A stretch of 64,000 nt of DNA from Pedobacter sp. MR2016-24 (GTDB taxonomy: Bacteria > Bacteroidota > Bacteroidia > Sphingobacteriales > Sphingobacteriaceae). Under the pieces are notes generated by a model. It did not search any database and was not told where the DNA came from. It worked only from the letters and a program-made list of their open reading frames with translations. The stretch lies in contig NZ_JAPIVO010000003.1 in the NCBI RefSeq assembly GCF_026239655.1, positions 124,001-188,000 on the forward strand, given 5' to 3'. Positions 52,517 to 62,164 of the stretch are shown here, piece by piece (the stretch's first letter is position 1; every line of letters starts with the position of its first letter). A program made the position numbers and the translations under genes.

Positions 52517-53158
52517 ATGTATACCCATATAAAGAATATAGTGACTGCAGGAGTGCCCATACATGAAGCAAAAAAAGCATTGATCATGATACATGGCCGT
52601 GGTGCATCTGCTGAAAGCATGGTGCCGCTCAGTAAATACCTGGGATTGGAAGACGTCGCGATTTTCGCCCCGCAGGCAAACCGTCACAGTTGGTATCCCA
52701 CCAGTTTTATTGAACCTGTGGAGATGAATCAGCCAGCATTGGACTCTGCTTTAACTGTACTTTCAGATCTGGTGGATGAAATTGTATCCGCAGGTATTGG
52801 CCGTGATCACCTATATTTCCTGGGATTTTCCCAGGGGGCATGCCTGACATTGGAATACGTTACCAGGAATGCCGCAAGATACGCCGGTGTGGTTGCTTTT
52901 ACGGGCGGTTTAATAGGTGAGCAAATCGCGATGGAAAATTACAAAGGAGATTTTATGCAAACACCGGTATTGATCACTACGAGTGATCCTGATACGCACG
53001 TACCTTTGAGCAGGGTGAAGGAAACTGAAGTGATCTTAAAAGACATGAATGTGGCAATCACCATGAAGGCTTATCCGCGTAAACAGCACACCATTACCAA
53101 TGAAGAAATCAATCTGGCCAATAGCCTGATCTTTTCCGAAGCAAATGAAGTGATTTAA
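52517..53158 (+). CDS. Phospholipase/carboxylesterase family hydrolase, MhqD-like
   Basis: A 213-residue alpha/beta hydrolase: oxyanion region MIHGRGASAESM, nucleophile elbow GFSQGA, acid in TSDPDTHVP and catalytic His in RKQHTIT. Closest in pattern to YodD/MhqD carboxylesterases. One base separates it from the dioxygenase gene, so it probably hydrolyses the ring-cleavage product. Cytosolic, no signal peptide. Confidence 0.87.
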   Translation: MYTHIKNIVTAGVPIHEAKKALIMIHGRGASAESMVPLSKYLGLEDVAIFAPQANRHSWYPTSFIEPVEMNQPALDSALTVLSDLVDEIVSAGIGRDHLYFLGFSQGACLTLEYVTRNAARYAGVVAFTGGLIGEQIAMENYKGDFMQTPVLITTSDPDTHVPLSRVKETEVILKDMNVAITMKAYPRKQHTITNEEINLANSLIFSEANEVI

Positions 53159-53269
53159 TACAACAGCAATGAAAAGAAGAATCTGTTTTATCAGGGATAG
53201 TTTTATTGGATATATCATTTCCCTGCATTTTAAATTGTATTAAGATTCAACCTAGGGATGTGTAATGAC

Positions 53270-53299
53270 GGCCGACCCGTTAGTCAGGGTCGGCCTTTA
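53270..53299 (+). terminator. Terminator of the MhqO/MhqD-like operon
   Basis: GGCCGACCC (53270-53278) and GGGTCGGCC (53287-53295), perfect 9-bp GC-rich stem, then TTTAT. Lies just beyond the end of the convergent NmrA-like gene and may serve both. Confidence 0.75.
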
Positions 53300-53302
53300 T
53301 GT

Positions 53303-53956
53303 CTAATAAGCGGCAGTAAAGCGTTGTTTGATATGTTTTGGCGTTTCAAGTTCATCGATAATCACCAATGCAAGATCCTCTACGCTAAGGATACTTCTGC
53401 CTTCCTCATTAAATACTGGCGTATCTAAACCTGTACGGTAAGCACCTGTTCTTACTCCTGAAGTACCCTGGTGCATTTCAAAAGCGGGACTGAAAAATGT
53501 CCAGTCCAACTCTTTTTCTTCTTTAATTATACCCTGATAATCTCTCGCTGCTGTAGCGCCGGGTTTAATTGCTGCCGGAAAATCGGGAGTGTCTACAGCT
53601 TGTACACCAGGAGCAACTTCCAAACTTCCTGCACCGCCAATCACAATATATCTTTTTACTCCGGCAGCTTTGGTACCTGCCTGGATTGACTTGGATCCTT
53701 TCAAAAATTCTTCATAAATATCAGGATTACTCCATCCCGGGTTATAAGCGCTGATTACGGCGTCTGTTCCGGCAACTGCCTGAGCTACCTGATCAGTATC
53801 CAAAATATCTGCTTTTATAATATACAGGTGATCATGCGCTAAAGTGATGTTCTCCGGATTTCTAACGATTGCTGTTACTTCGTGACCTCTGTCTAATGCT
53901 TCCTTAAGAATTGCTGAACCTACAAATCCTGAAGCTCCTATTAATGCTACTTTCAT
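53303..53956 (-). CDS. NmrA/SDR-like NAD(P)H-binding protein
   Basis: A 217-residue atypical short-chain dehydrogenase: GASGFVGSAI is the glycine-rich NADP loop, AIVRNPENI gives the Arg that reads the 2'-phosphate, DAVISAYNPG and RYIVIGGAGSL are the central strands. No YxxxK pair, so a flavin-reductase or sensor role is as likely as a dehydrogenase one. Transcribed with the Rrf2 regulator 18 bp upstream, which suggests stress control. Confidence 0.88.
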   Translation of the reverse strand: MKVALIGASGFVGSAILKEALDRGHEVTAIVRNPENITLAHDHLYIIKADILDTDQVAQAVAGTDAVISAYNPGWSNPDIYEEFLKGSKSIQAGTKAAGVKRYIVIGGAGSLEVAPGVQAVDTPDFPAAIKPGATAARDYQGIIKEEKELDWTFFSPAFEMHQGTSGVRTGAYRTGLDTPVFNEEGRSILSVEDLALVIIDELETPKHIKQRFTAAY

Positions 53957-53974
53957 AATTGTTATTTTAAATTA

Positions 53975-54382
53975 TTATTCAAATTTATTGGTGAAATCCT
54001 GCAGATTCTGCTGTGCCAGCGCTGCAAGGAGAGATTGTTCTGTATTCAGGTAGAGCTGATCAAGATGGCGGTTGATCTGTCTGCCTACAGTGCATGCCGG
54101 GTTTGGTTTATTGTACCTGCCCAGCAGCTGAACCGATTTTACAGCTTCATATATTTCAGACAAAAGAATACGCTCTGCCGGTCTGGCTAAATAAGAGCCG
54201 CCACCATTGCCTTCCTTACTGGCGATAAAACCAAGCTTCTTCAACTTGCTGATCTCTTTTCTTACCAGGGCAGGATTTAAATTGATACTTCCGGCGATGT
54301 ATTCTGATGAAAGCCTTTCTCCCTTACTATAGGCTAAGAGGGAAAGAATATGAAGTGCGGTGGCAAATTTTGCATTGCTCAT
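53975..54382 (-). CDS. Rrf2 family transcriptional regulator
   Basis: A 135-residue winged-helix regulator: FATALHILSLLAYS, SSEYIAGSINLNPALVRKEI (HTH), KEGNGGGSYLARPAERI (wing). It keeps only one Cys (NPACTVG) of the region that holds three in Fe-S members, so it belongs to the YwnA-like cluster-free type, possibly a thiol sensor. First gene of a two-gene operon with the NmrA-like protein and probably autoregulated through the inverted repeat at 54383. Confidence 0.92.
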   Translation of the reverse strand: MSNAKFATALHILSLLAYSKGERLSSEYIAGSINLNPALVRKEISKLKKLGFIASKEGNGGGSYLARPAERILLSEIYEAVKSVQLLGRYNKPNPACTVGRQINRHLDQLYLNTEQSLLAALAQQNLQDFTNKFE

Positions 54383-54435
54383 CTGTAATTATTTTTGTTA
54401 CAGTACAAATGTATGAAAAAGAGTTATTTAAGCAA
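54383..54435 (-). promoter_or_regulatory. Promoter and operator of the Rrf2 operon
   Basis: Minus strand: TTG (complement of 54433-54435), exactly 19 bp, TACATTTG (complement of 54406-54413). CTGTAA-N9-TTACAG (54383-54403) is a perfect inverted repeat over the start site, directly before the rrf2 ATG, well placed for autorepression. Confidence 0.65.
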
Positions 54436-54500
54436 ATTGGGGATGTCTGATTTATGTAAAATCGGAATATCTGGTAAAATTATTGCTGTATATTCTTTTT

Positions 54501-54516
54501 ATGAAAACGTTTTCAT
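54501..54516. promoter_or_regulatory. LacI-type operator before the uronate regulator
   Basis: ATGAAAACGTTTTCAT, a perfect 16-bp palindrome with central CG, 18 bp before the regulator ATG. A weak -7 (TAATTTCG, 54516-54523) abuts it. Autoregulation is likely. Confidence 0.7.
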
Positions 54517-54534
54517 AATTTCGGGAATATCATA

Positions 54535-55563
54535 ATGGGAGAGAAGCAACAACATTTTAACTTACTGGATTTAGCTGAGGCATTGAATTTATCACCCGCT
54601 ACGGTATCAAGAGCATTAAATAATACTTCTTATGTGAAGGTGGAAACGAAAGCGCGTGTACTGGAGATGGCCAGAAAGATGGGCTATCGTAAAAACACCA
54701 TGGCTGCCGGACTGAGAAATAATAAAACGAATACAGTTGGCCTGATTGTTCCAAAAATATCAATGTATTTTCACGCAGCCGCCGTAACAGTAATTCAAAA
54801 CCTGTTGCATGTAAAAGGATATCACCTGATCATTGCACAGTCTAATGATGATCCGCTGATGGAAAAAGAACTGGCAGAGACGCTTTTTTCCTCGCGGGTA
54901 GATGCGGTGATCGTTTCCTGTACATTACAGACGGATGATTACGCACATTTTGATGTTTTCGCGGATCATCAAATTCCAATTCTGTTCTATGACCGGGTAC
55001 CACCTGTCAGTTATGCTGCACGTAAAATTATGGGAGATGATTTCAAGGGTGGATATCTTGCAGGAAAACACCTGGCAGATGCAGGCTGTAAAAGAATCGG
55101 GCTGATATCCGGACCGCTGACTTCTAATCTGTATCAGGACAGGTCCGCCGGGTTCTTTTCCGCATTAAAGGAGTTTAATATTCCTGTTGATGAAGAGCTG
55201 ATCTATCATCAGCCTTTAAATAAAGAATATACGGTTAAGGCGATGGAACAAATGTTTGCAAAAGGAAAGACAGTGCCTGACGGACTTTTTGTAACGAGCG
55301 ACAGGGATGCTATTACAGCGATGGAATGTGCAGGTGAGTGGGGAATTGCCGTACCGGATGAGCTGAAGATTATCGGATATTCAAATGATCCGGTAACTGC
55401 TATGGTGAGTCCGCCTGTAACTACAATTGAACAGTTTCCGGAGGTATTTGGGGACAGGCTGGTAGCTGCATTGATGGAAATGCTGGGCGACAAAACAACA
55501 TCGCCTGCAGATCACGAGCCCATTATCACACCGGTAGAAATTATCAGGCGCAAATCTGCCTGA
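54535..55563 (+). CDS. LacI family regulator of the uronate locus
   Basis: A 342-residue repressor: N-terminal helix-turn-helix and hinge (LLDLAEALNLSPATVSRALN, ARKMGYRKN), then a periplasmic-binding-like effector domain (TVGLIVPKISMYFH, VDAVIVSC, GGYLAGKHLADAGCKRIGLI, LFVTSDRDAITAMECA, IIGYSNDPVTAMVSPPVTT). Gene order makes 5-keto-4-deoxyuronate, galacturonate or a related intermediate a plausible inducer. Lies 35 bp before kduI on the same strand, so probably in one operon with kduI-kduD. Confidence 0.92.
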   Translation: MGEKQQHFNLLDLAEALNLSPATVSRALNNTSYVKVETKARVLEMARKMGYRKNTMAAGLRNNKTNTVGLIVPKISMYFHAAAVTVIQNLLHVKGYHLIIAQSNDDPLMEKELAETLFSSRVDAVIVSCTLQTDDYAHFDVFADHQIPILFYDRVPPVSYAARKIMGDDFKGGYLAGKHLADAGCKRIGLISGPLTSNLYQDRSAGFFSALKEFNIPVDEELIYHQPLNKEYTVKAMEQMFAKGKTVPDGLFVTSDRDAITAMECAGEWGIAVPDELKIIGYSNDPVTAMVSPPVTTIEQFPEVFGDRLVAALMEMLGDKTTSPADHEPIITPVEIIRRKSA

Positions 55564-55598
55564 TCTAAAAATAAAATCAATACAATAAATAAGCTATT

Positions 55599-56441
55599 AT
55601 GGAAAATCGTTTTGAAAGTCGTTATGCAGTAAGTCCGGTTGAAGCAAAATCAATGGACACTACTGCTTTGCGCAGTAATTTTTTGATCAGCTCAGTGTTT
55701 GAGGCCGATCAGGTAAATCTTACGTTATCACATTTTGACCGCTATATTGTTGGTGGTGCAATGCCTGTGAATGGAAAACTGAACCTGCCTAATCCGTCTG
55801 ATCTTAAGGCAAACTACTTTTTGGAAAGAAGGGAAATAGGATTGATCAATGTAGGCGGGGAAGCGAAAGTTACAGCGGATGGAGAAGTATTTGTTCTCGC
55901 TTTTAAGGAAGCTTTGTATATAGGGAAGGAAACAGCTGAAGTGACCTTTGAATCGTCCGACAGTAATAATCCGGCAAAATTATATATCAATTCTGCACCT
56001 GCGCATCATAAATATCCTACTAAAAAAATTACCAAAGCAGATGCGGAAATTGTGGAGCTGGGTTCAATGGAGACGGCTAACCATAGGATAATTAATAAAT
56101 TAATTGTGAATAGTGTGGTAAAAACCTGTCAGTTACAAATGGGAATGACGGAATTGAAAAGTGGTAGTGTCTGGAACACCATGCCGGCGCATACACATGA
56201 CAGGAGAATGGAGGCTTATTTCTATTTCGAAGTACCGGAAAGCCAGAGTGTATGTCATTTTATGGGGCAGCCTCAGGAAAGCAGACATATCTGGATGCAG
56301 AATGAAGAAGCAGTAATTTCACCAAACTGGTCTATTCACTCTGGTGCGGGAACAAGCAGTTATACTTTTATATGGGGTATGGCCGGAGAAAACCTGGATT
56401 ACGGAGATATGGACCACTGTGCGATCAAAGATTTAAAATAA
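55599..56441 (+). CDS. kduI: 5-dehydro-4-deoxy-D-glucuronate isomerase
   Basis: A 280-residue cupin enzyme that isomerises 5-keto-4-deoxyuronate (DKI), the product of unsaturated galacturonate, to 2,5-diketo-3-deoxygluconate. The zinc site is visible in MPAHTHDRRMEAYFYF (His, His, Glu) with a further His in NWSIHSGAGT. FDRYIVGGAMP and the C-terminal GENLDYGDMDHCAI are characteristic of KduI. Length equals the E. coli enzyme (about 278). kduD follows after 27 bp. Confidence 0.96.
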   Translation: MENRFESRYAVSPVEAKSMDTTALRSNFLISSVFEADQVNLTLSHFDRYIVGGAMPVNGKLNLPNPSDLKANYFLERREIGLINVGGEAKVTADGEVFVLAFKEALYIGKETAEVTFESSDSNNPAKLYINSAPAHHKYPTKKITKADAEIVELGSMETANHRIINKLIVNSVVKTCQLQMGMTELKSGSVWNTMPAHTHDRRMEAYFYFEVPESQSVCHFMGQPQESRHIWMQNEEAVISPNWSIHSGAGTSSYTFIWGMAGENLDYGDMDHCAIKDLK

Positions 56442-56468
56442 GTAATTTATTCATTTTAACCATTTACA

Positions 56469-57239
56469 ATGTCTGTTTTAACAACATTTGACTTACAAGG
56501 AAAAATAGCTCTGGTCACGGGATGTAAAAGAGGGATCGGGAAAGCGATGGCCCTTGCATTGGCAGAAGCCGGAGCTGATATTATTGGCGTTTCAGCAAAC
56601 CTGGAGCTTCAGGGAAGTGCAGTAGAAGAGGAAGTTACGGCTTTGGGAAGAAAGTTTAGCGCCTATCAATGTGATTTTGGGAACCGGGAGGCCTTAAAGG
56701 CCTTTATCACCAAGGTAAAAGCGGAGAACCCTGTGATTGACATTTTGGTGAACAATGCGGGGACCATTCTACGTCAGCCTGCGGCAGAGCATTCGGACGA
56801 ATACTGGGACGAGGTGATTGCAGTGAACCAGACCGCACCCTTTATCCTGACCAGGGAGATTGGGAAGCGCATGATTGAAAGAGGAAGCGGTAAAGTCATC
56901 TTCACCGCCTCATTGCTTTCATTCCAGGGTGGTATTACAGTGCCGGGATATGCGGCAAGTAAAGGAGCTGTGGCGCAGCTGACCAAAGCTTTTGCTAATG
57001 AATGGGCAGCAAAGGGTGTAAATGTAAATGCAATTGTGCCGGGATATATTTCTACGGATAATACCACAGCACTGAGAGCGGATGAAAACAGGAGCCGTTC
57101 TATTCTGGAACGTATTCCGGCAGGTAAATGGGGGGAGCCGGCCGACTTTAAAGGACCGGTTGTATTTCTGAGTTCGGGGGCATCTGACTATGTGCATGGT
57201 ACCCTTCTGACCGTTGACGGGGGATGGATGGGCAGGTAA
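56469..57239 (+). CDS. kduD: 2-dehydro-3-deoxy-D-gluconate 5-dehydrogenase
   Basis: A 256-residue classical short-chain dehydrogenase: NAD loop TGCKRGIGKAMA, NNAG, catalytic Ser in FTASLLSFQ and YAASK (Tyr, Lys), with the C-terminal DGGWMGR typical of KduD. Reduces 2,5-diketo-3-deoxygluconate to 2-keto-3-deoxygluconate, the next step after KduI. Context (directly after kduI) supports this over a gluconate dehydrogenase. Confidence 0.93.
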   Translation: MSVLTTFDLQGKIALVTGCKRGIGKAMALALAEAGADIIGVSANLELQGSAVEEEVTALGRKFSAYQCDFGNREALKAFITKVKAENPVIDILVNNAGTILRQPAAEHSDEYWDEVIAVNQTAPFILTREIGKRMIERGSGKVIFTASLLSFQGGITVPGYAASKGAVAQLTKAFANEWAAKGVNVNAIVPGYISTDNTTALRADENRSRSILERIPAGKWGEPADFKGPVVFLSSGASDYVHGTLLTVDGGWMGR

Positions 57240-57243
57240 TTAG

Positions 57244-57267
57244 TTTCCGGGAACGATTGCACATTTA
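57244..57267 (+). promoter_or_regulatory. Operator-like site before susC
   Basis: Contains TTCCGGGAACGATTGCA, which shares TTCCGrkAACGATTGCA with a site before uxaB (62165-62188). The core AACGATTGCA also resembles half of the palindrome at 54501. Confidence 0.45.
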
Positions 57268-57322
57268 TTTTCCGGACTTTCCGCTTTTTGCACAATAAAA
57301 CTTTGTAGACTTGCTATAGAAA

Positions 57323-57383
57323 GGTTCAGCATATTATTATTTGCCCATTTCGCTATGGTGCAAAATTATTGATATGCTGAACC
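57323..57383 (+). repeat. Inverted repeat in the susC upstream region
   Basis: GGTTCAGCATAT (57323-57334) and ATATGCTGAACC (57372-57383), perfect 12 bp with a 37-nt loop, ending 21 bp before the susC ATG. It could fold in the leader mRNA or bind a protein. Confidence 0.65.
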
Positions 57384-57404
57384 GATTTAACTAACCAAAT
57401 AAGT

Positions 57405-60374
57405 ATGAGCAAGTTTTATTTAACAGTATGCATATGCTGCTTTTTTTGCAGTATAGTAGTGGCCCAGAACCGTACCATCTCTGGTCGCGTGGCCGATTCC
57501 AAAAATGGAGAAACTTTGATCGGCGTAAGCGTTAAGGTCAAGGGTAGCAATCAGGGGACAAGTACCGACCCCAATGGTAAATTCACATTAAGCATTCCGG
57601 CAAATACTACTAATGTAGTACTGATCTTTAACTATGTAGGCTATGTGATGCAGGAAGTAAATGCCGGCAGCCGTTCTCAGATAGAGGTAAAGCTGACATC
57701 TGATGAAACCGCACTAAGCGAAGTAGTTGTAATAGGTTATGGAACGGTCAAGAAAAGAGACCTGACAGGATCTGTGGTGTCCGTAAAAGGGGAAGATATC
57801 GCAAAGGTTCCTTCATCAAATCCACTGGAATCCATTCAGGGTAAGGTTCCCGGAGTAGATATCACAAGATCAAGTGGTGCTGCATCAGCACCTGTCAATA
57901 TTAATATCAGGGGTAACAGATCAATTGCAGCTGCGAATGGTCCGCTGATTATTGTAGATGGCGTACAGTATCCGAGTTTGCAGGATATCAGTCCGAATGA
58001 CATCTCTTCAATGGAGATTTTAAAAGACGCATCTTCCACAGCTATATATGGTTCCAGGGGAGCTAATGGCGTAATTTTGATTACCACTAAAAAGGGCGTA
58101 TCAGGACAGGCCACAGTTACGCTTAATTCTTATTTTGGTATTTCTGAAGTGTCGCGTTATCCGACAGTATTGGACGGCTCAAAATACGTCGACCTGCGCA
58201 GGGAAGCTTACAGAGCAACAGGCAACTGGACAAGCCCTGCAAATGATGCAGCTATTTTCAACTCTGCAGAGTTTGGAGCCGTACAAAAAAGCCAGTTCAT
58301 TGATTACCAGGATTTGTTATTCCGTGGCGGAAGACAACAGGATTATCAATTAGGTGTACGTGCCGGAACAGAAAAAACGAAAGTATATTTCTCGCTTGAT
58401 TACCTGAATGAAAGAGGTGTTTTAAAGCTGGACAATTCCAGTCGTTATACTGCGCGTTTAAATCTTGATCAGACAATTGGCAAGTTTTTTACTACCGGCA
58501 TGCAGGCACAGTTTACGCACTATGATCAGAGTATGAGGAGAGATCCGCTGAATCAGGCCAATAAAATTTCCCCATTGGGAACGGTTTATGATGATCTGGG
58601 GAACTTTATTGTTTATCCACTGGCTGGTACTTTCGTAAATCCGCTTGCTGATGAACAACCTGATGTATATACTAATCAAATGGTGATCAACAGGACATTA
58701 CTTTCAGCCTATATGGAATTTAAACCGTTTAAGGGTTTAACAGCAAGAACAAACGTAGGTGTTAACCTCAACAATGACCGTACGGGAACCTATGCAGACC
58801 GCTATTCAATTGAGCGTAATGGTTCTGTGCCAAAAGCGACTTATAGTTCTACCAATAGTCATCTGATTAATATTGAAAATTATGTAACGTATAACAAGGA
58901 CATCAGGGATCACTCATTTACGCTGACGGGTATCAACAGTTTATTGTACAATCAAAGTGATAACATCGCTGCATCAGGCGAAAATCAATTGCTAAAATCA
59001 CAATTGTTCTATGGATTGGGTAATACACAGAACCAGGCTATTGTTACCGCATACAATATGAGTAACCTGGTTTCATTTGCGGGCAGATTAAATTATGCGT
59101 ATAAAGGCAAATACCTTTTAACTGCAACCGGACGTACAGATGGATCTACTAAATTAGCTGCAAACAACAAATGGGCATTTTTCCCATCTGCCGCAGTAGC
59201 CTGGAGAGTGAGCGATGAACAATTCCTGAAAGACAATAAAATTATCAGTGATCTGAAGTTAAAATTTAGCTATGGCGTCGCTGGTAGTGATAATATCGAT
59301 CCTTACGCTACGCAAACTAAATTATCCAGAATAGCAATGGCTTATGATGATGCAGCTGCACAATCATATGGCTATAATCCCAGACTGGGTAATATTGACC
59401 TGACCTGGGAAAAAACTAAAACGAGTGATTTTGGTGTAGAAATCGGCTTATTGAAAAACAGGATCACATCCAGCATAGATTACTATAATTCCAATACCTA
59501 TGATTTGTTACTGGACAGGGCTTTACCACCAACTACAGGTTTCAAGTCAATCATTCAGAATGTAGCCAAAACAAATAACAAAGGACTGGAGATTGCGATT
59601 TCATCTAAAAATATCCTGAGTACCGATTTCCAATGGACCACAAACTTTAGTTTTACCAGGAATAAAGAGAAAATTGTTGCCTTAGCTGGTGGTGCACAAT
59701 CTGATATTGCCACATCACTGTTTGTTGGTTCACCAACGCAGGCATTTTATGATTATGAAAAAATTGGCATCTGGCAGTTAGGCGAAGAGGCTGAAGCCTT
59801 AAAGTATAAACAGAAACCGGGCGATATCAGGGTAAGGGATTTAAACAATGATGGAATAATCGATGCAACGAATGACCGTAAGATTGTAGGCACTAACAGA
59901 CCCACCTGGAGCGGCGGTCTGGAGAATACTTTTACCTATAAAGCATGGGATCTGAATGTGTATGTGTTTGCAAGAATCGGACAGACGGTTTACGCTGACT
60001 TCTTAAGATTATATGATCCGCAGGGTGTACAAAACAGCGGTACTGTGATTGATTACTGGACGCCTGAAAACCCAACAAATTTATACCCGAGACCTAACAA
60101 AAATGTGTCACTGGCTTCTACATTATATTCTACAACACTTGGATATGCTGATGGTTCATTTGTCCGGCTAAGAAATATCAGTCTTGGCTATACTGTACCA
60201 AAACTGTTTTTAGAAAAAAGCTTTATCAAAACTGTGAGAATATATGCAACAGCAAGAAATCCATTTACGTATACAAAGTCGGACTTGCTTAAACAGTACG
60301 ATCCGGAAAGAGGAGGATCAGAAAATTCTCCTATGACTAAGCTGTATACATTCGGACTTAATGCTACATTTTAA
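57405..60374 (+). CDS. SusC/RagA family TonB-linked outer-membrane transporter
   Basis: A 989-residue SusC-type transporter: signal peptide (residues 1-20, ending VVAQ), CarboxypepD_reg domain about 22-100 (ISGRVADSKNGETLIGVSVK), the SusC TonB-region motif VVIGYGTVKKRDLTGSV, plug (GKVPGVDITRSSG, YGSRGANGVILITTK) and barrel ending FGLNATF. Together with the SusD protein it would import oligosaccharides across the outer membrane; its place between kduD and uxaB points to oligogalacturonides or other uronate-containing oligomers. 15 bp before susD. Confidence 0.95.
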   Translation: MSKFYLTVCICCFFCSIVVAQNRTISGRVADSKNGETLIGVSVKVKGSNQGTSTDPNGKFTLSIPANTTNVVLIFNYVGYVMQEVNAGSRSQIEVKLTSDETALSEVVVIGYGTVKKRDLTGSVVSVKGEDIAKVPSSNPLESIQGKVPGVDITRSSGAASAPVNINIRGNRSIAAANGPLIIVDGVQYPSLQDISPNDISSMEILKDASSTAIYGSRGANGVILITTKKGVSGQATVTLNSYFGISEVSRYPTVLDGSKYVDLRREAYRATGNWTSPANDAAIFNSAEFGAVQKSQFIDYQDLLFRGGRQQDYQLGVRAGTEKTKVYFSLDYLNERGVLKLDNSSRYTARLNLDQTIGKFFTTGMQAQFTHYDQSMRRDPLNQANKISPLGTVYDDLGNFIVYPLAGTFVNPLADEQPDVYTNQMVINRTLLSAYMEFKPFKGLTARTNVGVNLNNDRTGTYADRYSIERNGSVPKATYSSTNSHLINIENYVTYNKDIRDHSFTLTGINSLLYNQSDNIAASGENQLLKSQLFYGLGNTQNQAIVTAYNMSNLVSFAGRLNYAYKGKYLLTATGRTDGSTKLAANNKWAFFPSAAVAWRVSDEQFLKDNKIISDLKLKFSYGVAGSDNIDPYATQTKLSRIAMAYDDAAAQSYGYNPRLGNIDLTWEKTKTSDFGVEIGLLKNRITSSIDYYNSNTYDLLLDRALPPTTGFKSIIQNVAKTNNKGLEIAISSKNILSTDFQWTTNFSFTRNKEKIVALAGGAQSDIATSLFVGSPTQAFYDYEKIGIWQLGEEAEALKYKQKPGDIRVRDLNNDGIIDATNDRKIVGTNRPTWSGGLENTFTYKAWDLNVYVFARIGQTVYADFLRLYDPQGVQNSGTVIDYWTPENPTNLYPRPNKNVSLASTLYSTTLGYADGSFVRLRNISLGYTVPKLFLEKSFIKTVRIYATARNPFTYTKSDLLKQYDPERGGSENSPMTKLYTFGLNATF

Positions 60375-60389
60375 ATCAACCTGAAGATC

Positions 60390-62027
60390 ATGAAACAATA
60401 TATATACAAAGGACTTATTATCATAGCAGGTCTGACCACTACTGTGTCCTGCAAAAAAGCACTGGATGAAAAAAATCCTTCCGGGATTACGGGAGAAAGT
60501 GTATTTACGACTCCGGCAGGTTTTGAAACACTGGTAAATGCGGCTTACTCTTATCAGCGCTGGTGGTACGGGAAGGAAGAAGGATATGGTATGTCTGAAA
60601 TGGGAACTGATATATGGACAAGTGGCGCCGGTGATGTGGCCACTGATTTAAGTCAGTATCTTAATTTGCAGGGAACAAATGCGGCGCTGACAACGGAATG
60701 GCAACAATTATATGCTGTAATCAATTTATGTAATACTGGTATCAACAGGATAGAGGGAGCCGGATTAGCTGCAAACGTGAGACCTGTAAGGGAAGCTGAA
60801 CTTCGTTTCCTTCGTGCTTTTTACTACTGGCATATTGTTGAATCCTGGGGTGGTGTACATTTTACTACGGAAGAATCTAAAGGGGTGATCACTACTGCTA
60901 ATAAAACTCCGGTAGAAACTTTCAATAAACAGATTATCGATGACTTATTATTCGCTGTAGCTAATTTACCAGCTACAACGGCCGATTATGGCAGGGCGAC
61001 TAAACCGGCTGCCCAGGCTTTTCTGGCCAGAATGTACCTGACACAGAAAAAGAATACTGAAGCCAGAGATATGGCTTTAGCAGTGATTAACGGAGGATAC
61101 GGATTTACGTTGCAGCCTGTTTATGCAGATCTGTGGAAAATGTCTAATCTCAAAAATAAGGAAGTAATTTATGCCGTAAACTATTCCACTAATTTATCAT
61201 TCAATGATTTGATCGATCCGATTCTTAATCCGTTGGGTCATAGCCGTGGTGGAAATAACGGACATTTAGTGTTTGGCATGAAATACGATGATCAGCCGGG
61301 AATGACGCGTGATATTTTAAATGGCAGGCCTTTCGATCGGTACATGCCAACTCGTTTTCTGCTGGACTTGTATAACAGTGATATAGATGCCAGGTATGAT
61401 GGTTCCTTTCAAACAGTATGGTATGCAAACAGTACGACCAGACCTGCAGGAATGAAACTTGGAGATACGGCAATCTTTGCTACAAAAAACGTTTATGCCC
61501 CGGCTGGAAAGTTATACAAAATATATGACCGCAATGCGGTGTACAATGCTAATGGTACAGCGAAGGACCAGCTGCACTATGTATCATTGAGTAAATTTCT
61601 TGATCCAACGCGAACAAGTGCGAATGAAGCACAAAGCGCCAGGGATGTATTTGTGATCCGTTTTGCTGAAATGTATATGATTGCTGCGGAAGCTGAACTT
61701 AATCTGGGGAATCCCGGCGGTGCAGTGCCATATATCAATGCGATCAGAACAAGGGCCGCTAAACCCGGGAAAGTGGCTGATATGCAGGTAACTGCTGATC
61801 AGATCACGCTTGATTTTATTCTGGATGAACGCGCACGTGAATTTGCGGGCGAGCAAATGCGCTGGTTTGACTTGAAACGTACCGGGAAGTTATTGGAACG
61901 TGTGAAAGCTCACAATCCTAATGCATTAAATATACAGGATTTTCATTTGGTCAGACCTATTCCAAGATCGCAGATGGATGCTGTAACAAATCCGGCTGAG
62001 TTTAAACAAAACCCCGGATATCAATAA
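60390..62027 (+). CDS. SusD/RagB family substrate-binding lipoprotein
   Basis: A 545-residue SusD-like lipoprotein: lipobox in TTTVSCKKALDE, then ANAAYSYQRW-type N-terminal SusD region (FTTPAGFETLVNAAYSYQ), ELRFLRAFYYWHIVESWGGV, RLT-like TPR helices (AAQAFLARMYLTQKK), and the C-terminal RADE-type block (IRFAEMYMIAAEAELN, DERAREFAGEQMRWFDLKRTGKL) and PIPRSQMD. Binds the oligosaccharide on the cell surface and lids the SusC barrel. Confidence 0.95.
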   Translation: MKQYIYKGLIIIAGLTTTVSCKKALDEKNPSGITGESVFTTPAGFETLVNAAYSYQRWWYGKEEGYGMSEMGTDIWTSGAGDVATDLSQYLNLQGTNAALTTEWQQLYAVINLCNTGINRIEGAGLAANVRPVREAELRFLRAFYYWHIVESWGGVHFTTEESKGVITTANKTPVETFNKQIIDDLLFAVANLPATTADYGRATKPAAQAFLARMYLTQKKNTEARDMALAVINGGYGFTLQPVYADLWKMSNLKNKEVIYAVNYSTNLSFNDLIDPILNPLGHSRGGNNGHLVFGMKYDDQPGMTRDILNGRPFDRYMPTRFLLDLYNSDIDARYDGSFQTVWYANSTTRPAGMKLGDTAIFATKNVYAPAGKLYKIYDRNAVYNANGTAKDQLHYVSLSKFLDPTRTSANEAQSARDVFVIRFAEMYMIAAEAELNLGNPGGAVPYINAIRTRAAKPGKVADMQVTADQITLDFILDERAREFAGEQMRWFDLKRTGKLLERVKAHNPNALNIQDFHLVRPIPRSQMDAVTNPAEFKQNPGYQ

Positions 62028-62035
62028 GGAATCCT

Positions 62036-62088
62036 GTTCCATAAACAATAAAAGCGGCAGCGATTGTCGCTTTTATCGTTTATGGAAC
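62036..62088 (+). terminator. Long hairpin terminator after susD
   Basis: GTTCCATAAAC (62036-62046) pairs with GTTTATGGAAC (62078-62088), and inside it AAAAGCG pairs with CGCTTTT: about 20 paired bases. The U tract is inside the outer stem, so the inner hairpin may terminate; the outer stem may protect the 3' end. Confidence 0.7.
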
Positions 62089-62164
62089 TATCGGATTTTA
62101 AGGTTTAATCGCCCTTTTATGATTACAAAACCGCAAAAAACATCGATTAGAGCAACGAATTGCT

